From CALDTK01 sp963837005 (GTDB lineage Bacteria > Bacteroidota > Bacteroidia > Chitinophagales > Saprospiraceae): a stretch of DNA of 64,000 nucleotides. Positions 1 to 6,876 of the stretch are shown piece after piece. Under the pieces are notes generated by a model, which had not been told where the DNA came from, made no database searches, and saw nothing but the letters and a program-made list of their open reading frames with translations. Made by a program: the position numbers and the translations under genes. The stretch lies in NCBI GenBank assembly GCA_963837005.1, contig CAWIMC010000018.1:642181-706180 (forward strand). Direction: 5' to 3'. Every line of letters starts with the position of its first letter. Positions within the stretch are counted from its first letter, which is position 1.

Positions 1-1
1 A

Positions 2-70
2 AAGTCGAAAGCCCAGGCCGAAGACGGAGTCAACATCCACACAGAGACAACAGCTAGTGACGCTCGTTGA
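2..70 (+). CDS. 3' end of a possible VapB-like antitoxin (partial)
   Basis: One reading frame is open from the window edge to a TGA at 68-70. It ends in an acidic tail (QAEDGVNIHTETTASDAR) and overlaps the vapC start by 14 bases, the tight coupling usual for VapB-VapC pairs. A second frame ends at the TAG at 55-57 but gives an unusually basic tail. Too little is present to assign a family; the call rests on position in front of vapC. Confidence 0.3.
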   Translation, partial: KSKAQAEDGVNIHTETTASDAR

Positions 71-458
71 TGCCTGCGTTTGGGTCGATCACTTCAACGG
101 AACGCCCAACCGTTGTCTGGAGAGACTTGACGAACTCCTTCTTGCGAGCGAGGTGCTCATCGGCGACATCATCGCTCAGGAAGTGCTTCAGGGCTGCCGT
201 TATGATCGCCAAGAACGACTGGCCCTCGCAGTGTTCGAACAACTCACGCAGGTCGACCTCTTCGGATATGATCGCGCGGTAAGGGCTGCGGCCCGCTATC
301 GTAAACTCCGCAAACGCGGCATTACCATCCGTAAGGCTAACGACGTCACCATCGCCTCCTACTGTATCGACGAGGACATCGAGCTCCTCACCAGCGATCG
401 TGATTTCGCGCCGTTCGCGATTCATCTAGGGCTACGGCTGGCAGTGGCGTTGGTATGA
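57..458 (+). CDS. vapC: VapC-family PIN-domain toxin
   Basis: A 133-residue PIN-domain protein, a normal size for VapC. It opens MTLVDACVWVDHF, the classic N-terminal strand carrying the first metal-binding Asp (D5). E42 lies in the conserved IIAQEVLQG helix. D96 (ANDVTIA) and D114 (LLTSDRDF) complete the acidic cluster. Members of this family are Mg2+-dependent ribonucleases, usually cutting tRNA or rRNA, held inactive by VapB. The start is GTG at 57, overlapping the upstream partial frame as in a toxin-antitoxin operon. Downstream is an inverted pair of the iterated mini-hairpin element that could end transcription. Confidence 0.85.
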   Translation: MTLVDACVWVDHFNGTPNRCLERLDELLLASEVLIGDIIAQEVLQGCRYDRQERLALAVFEQLTQVDLFGYDRAVRAAARYRKLRKRGITIRKANDVTIASYCIDEDIELLTSDRDFAPFAIHLGLRLAVALV

Positions 459-533
459 TTAGGTGCGGTGGTTTTTCGGCGTGGCGCAACCGAGGGTAAG
501 TACTGTACTAGCAGGCATTAGGGACGTGCGTAG

Positions 534-569
534 ACGGCTTTCGCCAAAACTTGTTTTGGCGAAAGCCGT
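534..569. repeat. Inverted pair of iterated elements between convergent genes
   Basis: Two canonical GTTTTGGCGAAAGCC copies face each other (534-550 minus, 553-569 plus), making perfect 17-base arms around a 2-base centre. The pair lies between the ends of vapC (458) and the convergent secreted-protein gene (582). It could form a long hairpin terminator, or two separate mini-hairpins, one on each strand. The arrangement recalls uptake-sequence pairs used as terminators in Haemophilus and Neisseria. Confidence 0.85.
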
Positions 570-581
570 ATCCTGCTCTGG

Positions 582-1193
582 CTAACGCCCTCCGAGTGAG
601 CCGTCCCACACGATCTCCAGTGTGTAACGACGGCCCTTGACCACCCCGATATCCATCAATCCTATCCGCTCCTCGGCCGCGGGCACGCGTTCGCTCAGTA
701 CCCACGCACCGCCGGCCCGCAGCCGCACTGGCCCCACTCGAAATCCACCCCGCAACGTGATTAAGTTTTGTGCGAACGGCCCCCGAAACACACCGTCGAC
801 GCCGGTCGGAATACGTGTCGTACGCCAGTGATTCAGGGAGGCTTCCACGTCGAGAGCACGCCATTCTGTACCAATGACCAACCCCCCGCTCCCCGAACCG
901 GCGATGAGAAGGGGATACAGCCCAAAACTAGTACCGTAGTAAGGCCGCCACCGAGCGATCTCGTGTCGGCGCACGATAACCACCTTCGGCAAGAAGAAGG
1001 CGAGTTTGGACTCTCCTCCCCAGCTAAAGGCCGCACCAACCCGCCACTCGGGAGGCAGCCAATTTGCGGTGATCGAGGAATCGCCGCTCACAGCGTCGAC
1101 GCCGAGGTGCACTGGCCAGATGCGGTCCGCGGATTGACCATACAGCTGTCCCATCACCAGTACAAACGCCACGAGCAACCCTGATCGCCTCAT
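582..1193 (-). CDS. Secreted protein of unknown function
   Basis: About 203 residues from the ATG at 1193. That start is preferred over an upstream in-frame one because it gives a clean signal peptide (MRRSGLLVAFVLVMGQLYGQ, cleavage after YGQ or SAD). The mature part has alternating beta-type segments (FFLPKVVIVRRHEI, ITLRGGFRVGPVRLRAGGAWVL, RRYTLEIVWDGSLGG) and ends in an aromatic strand. This suggests a small outer-membrane beta-barrel or a periplasmic beta protein. No named family is recognised. It converges on vapC across the paired-element palindrome. Confidence 0.6.
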   Translation of the reverse strand: MRRSGLLVAFVLVMGQLYGQSADRIWPVHLGVDAVSGDSSITANWLPPEWRVGAAFSWGGESKLAFFLPKVVIVRRHEIARWRPYYGTSFGLYPLLIAGSGSGGLVIGTEWRALDVEASLNHWRTTRIPTGVDGVFRGPFAQNLITLRGGFRVGPVRLRAGGAWVLSERVPAAEERIGLMDIGVVKGRRYTLEIVWDGSLGGR

Positions 1194-1382
1194 CACTGTA
1201 CTAACGCCGCCCGATACCCTTGCGCGGTGTCGATTCGCCACCGCTCGCGAGCGCTTCAGAAACTTCTACGCCCTCCCCCACACATTACCTAACAACACTC
1301 GAACAGGCCACGAAAAAGCCCTGTTCGGACACTCGGCGACCGCGTTGGTCGCGACCCTAACCGGTAAGCAAAACACATAGTC

Positions 1383-1727
1383 ATGCAAAACAAGAAATTA
1401 GACGACACCATCGAGATGCTCAAGGGCAAACTCGAGCAGGCTGCCGCCAAAACCGCCGTCAAATCCATCGAGAAGTGGGAGACCACTCTCGAGGACGCCG
1501 AGTGGCGCGGCGCCAAGACCATCCACGAGGACCTCGGCCGCCTGCGCAAGCACCTCGAGGGCGACGACCTCGACGGCGCCAAGATCGGTGACCTCCTGGT
1601 CAAGCTCGGCGAGTCCACTAGCCGCGTGGCCGGCCACGAGGAGCAAAAAGGCATCGAGAAGGTTGACCAACTCGGCAAAGCCCTCGTGGCCGCGGGCGAG
1701 AAAATGGGCGCTAAGAAGACGGCCTAA
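1383..1727 (+). CDS. Small helical cytoplasmic protein of unknown function
   Basis: 114 residues, almost entirely helix-forming, rich in Lys, Glu and Ala, with heptad-like Leu/Ile spacing (MLKGKLEQAAAKTAVKSIEKW, DLGRLRKHLEGDDLDGAKIGDLLVKLG, VDQLGKALVAAGEKM). No signal peptide or membrane segment. Composition and codon use look genuinely coding. I do not recognise the family; a compact helical bundle is the most that can be inferred. It is followed by a strong symmetric hairpin. Confidence 0.6.
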   Translation: MQNKKLDDTIEMLKGKLEQAAAKTAVKSIEKWETTLEDAEWRGAKTIHEDLGRLRKHLEGDDLDGAKIGDLLVKLGESTSRVAGHEEQKGIEKVDQLGKALVAAGEKMGAKKTA

Positions 1728-1764
1728 ATCGAGCAGGGGTCTAACCAACCTCTACGTCGGTACG

Positions 1765-1797
1765 AAGGGCGATCCGCACGCAGTGTGGATCGCCCTT
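1765..1797. terminator. Bidirectional hairpin terminator
   Basis: Perfect 11-bp arms at 1765-1775 and 1787-1797 around an 11-base loop. The hairpin lies between the ends of the convergent genes at 1727 and 1825. On the minus strand an AAGGG flank, and on the plus strand a CCC-ATTTG flank, replace a true U-run, so termination strength is uncertain. Confidence 0.65.
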
Positions 1798-1824
1798 CCC
1801 ATTTGAAAGATTTTCTGTCGGACC

Positions 1825-2568
1825 TCATCCATCCCGCAACACCTCCGGCACCTGCTCTTCCTCTTCACGCTCCTCGGCGGCTCGCTCCACGGCGGACATC
1901 CGCCGCTCGCGCTCCCGCACGCGACTGATGAGGTGCGACACCAAGATCGCGATGTAGAGCACGCCAATCATCGCCTCGAGGGTCGACAGACTCCGCGCCC
2001 AACTCCCGACCGGACGAATATCCCCAAAGCCGACCGTGTTGAGCGTCACATAGCTGTAGTACATGAACTCCTGCCATCCGACCACGTGCCCAGCGCGGCC
2101 AATGTCGATGAAGGACTCGGGTTCGACAGTCTCTAACAGCCCGTAGATCGGGACGAAAATGGCACCAACCAGCAGGTAGACGCATATGGCCGCCAGGATG
2201 TCCGGTAGGGCATCCTCCTCCCGCTTCTCGACGAAGTGCCACAGCCGGATAATAAGGGTAGCCTGGTAAGGAATGAGCGCCAAATAAGCCAGCAGACTGG
2301 CCTGCGTACTGGCGGGGTAAAGCACGTAGTACACGCTCGCCGCCAGGAAAATGAGGCCTGACACAACCGCCGGCCAGGAGGAAGATACCGAGGTCCGCGT
2401 CGCCCAAGCCCCGAAGAGCAAGAGACTCGCATAACAGATCTGGTAGCCGATCACCCACCCAGAGCCATACTGTGTGACGGGATACCCGAATTGCAGGATG
2501 ACGAGCACCGTCAAGAAGGCTCCGATGAGCTGGGTCGGTGTGAAGCGGTCGAAGTTGGGTCGGAGCAT
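1825..2568 (-). CDS. Potassium channel-like membrane protein
   Basis: 247 residues. About six hydrophobic segments run from LIGAFLTVLVILQFG to MIGVLYIAILVSHLIS. The last two flank a pore loop with the selectivity filter TLNTVGFGDIRPV (TVGFGD), diagnostic for two-TM K+ channel pores (Ion_trans_2). Four earlier hydrophobic segments make it look like a six-TM channel, but no charged S4 helix is visible. The C-terminus is a charged cytoplasmic tail (RVRERERRMSAVERAAEEREEEEQ), probably a short coiled coil. It follows the aminotransferase gene by 69 bases on the same strand, so co-transcription is possible. A second, unrelated K+ channel gene lies at 57.9 kb. Confidence 0.8.
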   Translation of the reverse strand: MLRPNFDRFTPTQLIGAFLTVLVILQFGYPVTQYGSGWVIGYQICYASLLLFGAWATRTSVSSSWPAVVSGLIFLAASVYYVLYPASTQASLLAYLALIPYQATLIIRLWHFVEKREEDALPDILAAICVYLLVGAIFVPIYGLLETVEPESFIDIGRAGHVVGWQEFMYYSYVTLNTVGFGDIRPVGSWARSLSTLEAMIGVLYIAILVSHLISRVRERERRMSAVERAAEEREEEEQVPEVLRDG

Positions 2569-2637
2569 TAGGAGGATCGCTGGAGGGCCAGGCCCCGGAG
2601 GTAAAGGTCGTCTGCAATCAGCGGAGGTGCTGGCCCC

Positions 2638-3492
2638 TCAAACGCGCCCCCAGCCAGCGCGAGCTATTCCACGCTCCGCATACAAGTCCGCTACGCGCTG
2701 CGTCACCGGTCCGATGCCCCCGTCGCCGATGACGTGCTCCTCTACCTGCCCAACGGCCTGCACCCCGCGCGAACTACCCGTCACGAAGGCCTCCGCAGCA
2801 TCATCGATCGCACTCAGGGGCATCGACCGCTCCAGGACCGTGATCCCCGCCTTGCGTGCAGCTTGAATGGTGTGGTGCCGCGTCACGCCCTTTAGTGCCA
2901 CTTCGACCGGCGGCACCCAAAGGTCCCCGCGCGCCGTGACCAGAAAAAAGTTAGCCCGCGAGGCCTCGCTCACGTAGCCGTCTCGGTGGTAGACGACCTC
3001 CGAGGCACCGCTGGCCCGTTGGTGCGCTTCGATGGTGAGGGCGGCGAGGTAGTTGGTCGTTTTGACGCCGGGCCACTGGCGAGCGTACGCTAAGAGATTG
3101 ACTCGGATCGGCGGACCGGCGGTGGGCACCTCCTCGGCGGGGCGAGTTTTAGCGAAAGCGTAACTGTAGAGCGTCGGCTGGCGGGGCGTATACCCATCTT
3201 CGCTGGCGCCACCGGTGAGCAGGAGTTTGATGCCGCCGTACTCGACGTCGTTCGCTTTCGCCAAAACCTCCAGGTGCCTCACGAGCGCCGCCCCATCGAT
3301 GCCGGCGTGTAGCCCAAGGCTCTTTGCGGACTGTCGGAAGCGCAGCAGGTAGTCATCCAGAAACCAAGGCATGCCGTCGCGGAGGGGAAAGTAGTCGAAG
3401 ATCCCGTACCCACGGTGGAGGCCAAGGTCGAGCGGGTCAATGCGGGCTTCCGCGTAGGGGACGACCTCGAGGTCGATGCCAATAGCATTCAT
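2638..3492 (-). CDS. Class IV PLP aminotransferase (BCAT/D-amino acid/4-amino-4-deoxychorismate lyase type)
   Basis: 284 residues with the fold-type IV signature: N-terminal GLHRGYGIFDYF, the PLP lysine in PGVKTTNYLA (K144), and the cofactor region EVVYHRDGYVSEASRANFFLV (E175, N181). The end GVTRHHTIQAARKAG...AFVTGSSRGVQAV is also typical. The family includes branched-chain aminotransferases, D-amino acid transaminases and PabC. Substrate residues do not decide among them, so specificity is open. Two copies of the iterated element lie inside it: 3146-3160, read through as AFAKT, and 3253-3267, read as VLAKA. It sits 30 bases downstream of a T9SS protein gene on the same strand. Confidence 0.8.
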   Translation of the reverse strand: MNAIGIDLEVVPYAEARIDPLDLGLHRGYGIFDYFPLRDGMPWFLDDYLLRFRQSAKSLGLHAGIDGAALVRHLEVLAKANDVEYGGIKLLLTGGASEDGYTPRQPTLYSYAFAKTRPAEEVPTAGPPIRVNLLAYARQWPGVKTTNYLAALTIEAHQRASGASEVVYHRDGYVSEASRANFFLVTARGDLWVPPVEVALKGVTRHHTIQAARKAGITVLERSMPLSAIDDAAEAFVTGSSRGVQAVGQVEEHVIGDGGIGPVTQRVADLYAERGIARAGWGRV

Positions 3493-3522
3493 GCGGGCAA
3501 GATGGGGCGCACCTCGTTAGCC

Positions 3523-4734
3523 TTACTCCACGACCAACATCTTCGTCAGCGCGGCATAGCCCGGTGCCGTTACGAGGGCAAAGTAGATCCCCGAGGCCAA
3601 GGACGGGACGGTCAACTCGCGCTGCTGCGACACCGCGCTCACCGTACGGCCGTGCAAATCGTGGACTCGCCACTCGACAGCCTGATCGGCCGGACCTTCG
3701 TAGCGAAGCAGACCACCGGCGCGGATTGGATTGGCGGAGACGATCTGGCCGCGCAACTGCGGCAGGCGCGAGACACTCGAGGTCGCGCCGTTAAAATACT
3801 GAACGGAGCGTGCCCGCACGACGGTCGTCGCTGTCGTAAAATCGAGACTGAAGTAGTCGTACTGCCGGATGTCGTCGGTGGAAAGGCCATCCGTACGCCA
3901 GAAGCCCAACACTGGACTGCTAAAGTTACGGTCGATGGCGTAAAAGCTATCGAGTACGCTTCCGCGAAAACGGTAGGCGAAGTAACTCGCCGTATCCCCG
4001 GCGTCGTCAATGATGTAGGCGCGGACGTTGCCCGGGCCGAGGTAGGTGTAGCGGAGGTCGAGGTCGCGGACGTACCCCGCCACCCCGTTGTCGTCGGTTT
4101 GGTAGCTGTAGTTCACCGAAGCCGCCAATCGACCATCTGTATCGTAGGCGAAGGTCGCTGAGTCTTCCGGGCTGCGAAACCCACCGATCTCGAGTTCGCC
4201 CACCTGGTTCGCGAGCCGGCCGTTGGCATCGTACCGGTACTTGGTAGCGGTCGTGTTGACGATATCGATGACGGAGCGAATGAAGAGCTGTGTGCTCGAC
4301 TCAGTGAGGCGACTGTTCGCAAAGATGGCACTGTTGGCGAGCGTCTTAGACTTGGTGGTGCCGTTGTCGACGTAGTTGATCTCTACCGGGATACTCAACA
4401 GACCATTGGCTGGCGTGGAGAGCGGGGCCGTAAGCCGGGTGACGGTTGGCTCATCGTCCTCGGCCAGGGTTTGCGTGATACTGAGCGTAGGGCCGCTGCG
4501 CACAAAGGCGGCTACCCCGGTCCGCTCGAACCCACTCGGAGCAGTGGTATTTGCGTCAAAGATTACGACCGAGTCGAGTTCAACGTAGTCGTTCGAAATG
4601 GGGGCGAACGCCTGTTCGGCCTGCGTCTCGAGGCGCGCGGTGACGTATTCGTAGACGGGGTTGGGGGCAAACTGTGCGAGGGCGGAGGCTTGCGCCAAAA
4701 CCAGCGCGGCGAGGGTGGGGAGGAGCGTTCTCAT
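3523..4734 (-). CDS. T9SS-exported surface or secreted protein
   Basis: About 403 residues from the ATG at 4734, which gives a signal peptide (MRTLLPTLAALVLAQASALAQ); the longer in-frame extension has no coding character. The middle is repetitive beta sequence of the type seen in adhesin-like T9SS cargo (RYDANGRLANQVGELEIGG, FAYDTDGRLAASVNYSY). The last 70 residues form a type A sorting domain: NPIRAGG...WRVHDLHGRTVS...SLASGIYFALV...KMLVVE. Such domains are cut off on export and the protein is attached or released at the cell surface. A copy of the iterated element with a GCAA loop (4687-4701) lies within the signal peptide codons (VLAQAS). Confidence 0.75.
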   Translation of the reverse strand: MRTLLPTLAALVLAQASALAQFAPNPVYEYVTARLETQAEQAFAPISNDYVELDSVVIFDANTTAPSGFERTGVAAFVRSGPTLSITQTLAEDDEPTVTRLTAPLSTPANGLLSIPVEINYVDNGTTKSKTLANSAIFANSRLTESSTQLFIRSVIDIVNTTATKYRYDANGRLANQVGELEIGGFRSPEDSATFAYDTDGRLAASVNYSYQTDDNGVAGYVRDLDLRYTYLGPGNVRAYIIDDAGDTASYFAYRFRGSVLDSFYAIDRNFSSPVLGFWRTDGLSTDDIRQYDYFSLDFTTATTVVRARSVQYFNGATSSVSRLPQLRGQIVSANPIRAGGLLRYEGPADQAVEWRVHDLHGRTVSAVSQQRELTVPSLASGIYFALVTAPGYAALTKMLVVE

Positions 4735-5277
4735 CTTCGGGAATCTTGGTGTGAGGTCCGAAGGTGGGCCGGGCGGGAGTAAGATTTGGGGAGAGTTGAC
4801 AGTCGGGGGAGCGGACTTGATAAGTGGCGACCAAACGCCGTCTCGCCACATGATATGAGGCCGTATCAGGGACAAACACAGGCCCAAATGCCCTACGAGC
4901 AGGGATTACCCTTTCTGTGCTGCGGAGTACCCAAATTGGTACAGCGACAATTGACGACTGGCCTCTTCCTCTCCACGCGACACGGTGCATGCTAGCCCTC
5001 GTACACTTTGATCGGCAGGCCGAGGATCTCCCTGCAGAAGCGCTCGGAAACTTCAAAATCACTGCAGATTACAGCGACGTGGTGGAGGCGAGTGAGGAGG
5101 AGCATCGGCGACACGAGTGGAAGGAGCCAGCGGACAAGTTCGCCGCGTTTTAGCGAAAGCCGACCGACACCAACCGAGATTTCGATCTACCCTAAAAAGT
5201 TAGAAGTGAGCATGTGTTTAAAACCAGACATATGAGTAGGCTGTCCTTGGTCACCTTGTGCTCGAACGTCACACCAG
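4735..5277. other. Intergenic stretch with a dead gene and one iterated element
   Basis: 543 bases without an intact gene. It holds a 37-codon remnant of a glyoxalase/VOC gene (4992-5105, minus strand) and an iterated element at 5147-5161. It presumably also holds the promoters of the flanking divergent genes, although no convincing TAnnTTTG box with a matching TTG was found. Confidence 0.5.
4992..5105 (-). pseudogene. N-terminal remnant of a VOC (glyoxalase-like) gene
   Basis: Reading from ATG at 5105 to TAG at 4992 gives 37 residues that include LHHVAVICSDFEVSERF and REILGLPIKVYEG. This is the first beta-alpha-beta unit of vicinal-oxygen-chelate proteins of the YaeR/GloA type, with the metal-ligand His in the opening LHHVAVI. 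Intact family members have about 125 residues, so roughly the last 70% is gone. A Cys stands where the family usually has Tyr (SERFY). I infer a deleted gene rather than a functional small protein. Confidence 0.6.
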
Positions 5278-6765
5278 GTGAACCCCCGTCCAGCCTTGTC
5301 CCAGTTCTTACACCAATCGCCCACCTCCCTCGGCTCGGCACTACGCACCTTGTGCGGGACTGCCGTGCTGTGTGTAGTTTGGAGGGTTGCGCACGCGCCT
5401 GTAGCACCCAACGAGACAAGGCTTTCGGTACCGCACGAGTCAAGAAGGATCGTGAAAGCAGTCGTGGCACACGACGACTTCCTATCAACAAAAAGGGCTG
5501 AGAGCACGCCAAAGGTTTGGCCTCGCCATCGCAAGCAGCCGAAGACCATCGAGATGCTTCTCCCCGATGAATCGCGGGCTTCCGTGGCCCTGGCTGAGCT
5601 GCCACGTCTTCACATCAGCCCAACTGCCCCCGCCGTGCTCGCCCCCGCCGAGCGCACCGGCGTGCAGTGGTCAAGACTCCCCGTCCGCGCAGCTGGGTTG
5701 AGGTCCCCCGTGCGCACCGGACCGGTGGTCGTTGTCAATGCAGGTTCGGGTTCGTGGTTGCGGGCGGCCTCCTTCTCGTACGTCAACGACTTGTTCTTCT
5801 TTAAGCACCTCAACAGCGACCGCGACCTCACGGGGGCCGTGCGCCTCGAGCTGCTGATTGACCCCGCCGGGCGAGCGCCTCTGGCCCGATTGCCGGGCTT
5901 CGTGACGCTGTCCGTCGGCGCGGACGCCTACACGCCGTACATCCGCGACACGACGATCTACCGGGAGCCGATGGCCATCAACCGCGACGATCGACCGTTT
6001 GCCTCCTTTGTGTACCTGGGCCTCGGCTACAGGAGTCGTCTCGGGAGCCGCGGCTTCGGGAGTGCCGACCTTCGCATTGGGGCGTTCGGCACCAACCTGG
6101 TCTCCGGCGGCCAAACCCTCATCCACAAATACCTATTTCCCAACGCCGTAACGCCCCAGGGTTGGGAAACCCAAATCGAGGCTGGCGGTCGACTCGGAGC
6201 CAGCCTCCGGGCCGAAGGCGAAGTGCGCCTCGACCGACCTCGCACAGAGGATCGCAGCGGTCGACTGCCCCACCCCGTGCCCACACTCGTGGGTGGCGGC
6301 ATGATCGGACACGAGGGCACGCGCATTGATGCTGGCCTGCGGGTGTACTGGGGCGGCGAACCTGGCTTCGGCGAATGGGGTCTGGCGTCGCGGTCCTCCT
6401 CGCGACGTCTCCGACTGGCGGCTATGGCCACGGCACGACTCCGCTACTGGGCTCACGACAGCATGCTGGAGGGCTACGGGGTACTCAGGCCAGGGCCGGG
6501 CGTCGGCCCCGGTGCCAGCGGCTCACGGTACGCCCTGAGTCGAGGTCGCGATGGGTCAACCAATCAGATCCGCGCCTATGTCGGTTTGCTCGACGTACAG
6601 GTGTCCGCGCGGTGGGGGAGGGTAGGCGTTTCCGCAAAACAGCAAATATCAACGGCGACCTTCGACATCCCCGCCCTGGCGACAAGGCGCGACCCCCGCG
6701 GCCGACCCTATGATGCAAGCCCGCTGCAGCACGTCGGGACGGTGACGGGGGTGCTATATTTTTGA
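5278..6765 (+). CDS. LpxR-like (DUF2219) lipid A deacylase family outer-membrane protein
   Basis: 495 residues from the GTG at 5278. The C-terminal two-thirds match the LpxR/DUF2219 beta-barrel pattern: SFSYVNDLFFFKHLNSDRDLTGA (Asn170-Asp171, the catalytic ND motif, then the D-x-x-x-TG motif), and IHKYLFPNAVTPQGWETQ, the conserved His followed by GW(D/E)xQ. LpxR removes 3'-acyl chains from lipid A at the outer membrane in a Ca2+-dependent reaction. The N-terminal 150 residues are odd. A signal-like stretch (LCGTAVLCVVWRVAHAP) is followed by about 100 residues of low coding character, so the true start, or a rearrangement of the 5' end, is unresolved. Function is inferred from motif only. Confidence 0.6.
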   Translation: MNPRPALSQFLHQSPTSLGSALRTLCGTAVLCVVWRVAHAPVAPNETRLSVPHESRRIVKAVVAHDDFLSTKRAESTPKVWPRHRKQPKTIEMLLPDESRASVALAELPRLHISPTAPAVLAPAERTGVQWSRLPVRAAGLRSPVRTGPVVVVNAGSGSWLRAASFSYVNDLFFFKHLNSDRDLTGAVRLELLIDPAGRAPLARLPGFVTLSVGADAYTPYIRDTTIYREPMAINRDDRPFASFVYLGLGYRSRLGSRGFGSADLRIGAFGTNLVSGGQTLIHKYLFPNAVTPQGWETQIEAGGRLGASLRAEGEVRLDRPRTEDRSGRLPHPVPTLVGGGMIGHEGTRIDAGLRVYWGGEPGFGEWGLASRSSSRRLRLAAMATARLRYWAHDSMLEGYGVLRPGPGVGPGASGSRYALSRGRDGSTNQIRAYVGLLDVQVSARWGRVGVSAKQQISTATFDIPALATRRDPRGRPYDASPLQHVGTVTGVLYF

Positions 6766-6809
6766 AAGCCCGCCCCCGCATCCAGCAGAGACGGGCCTTC
6801 CCGTAGCAA

Positions 6810-6824
6810 GTTTTGGCGAAAGCC
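6810..6824 (+). repeat. Iterated element, canonical, intergenic
   Basis: Exact GTTTTGGCGAAAGCC between the convergent ends of the LpxR-like gene (6765) and htpG (6877). A degenerate half-copy without the T-run (TTGCCGAAAGCA) follows near 6848. Position between convergent stops would suit a terminator or an uptake-type signal. Confidence 0.85.
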
Positions 6825-6876
6825 GAATCCCTTCAACCCAGGCAAGCATTGCCGAAAGCAAAGCATCCGTACTTCC

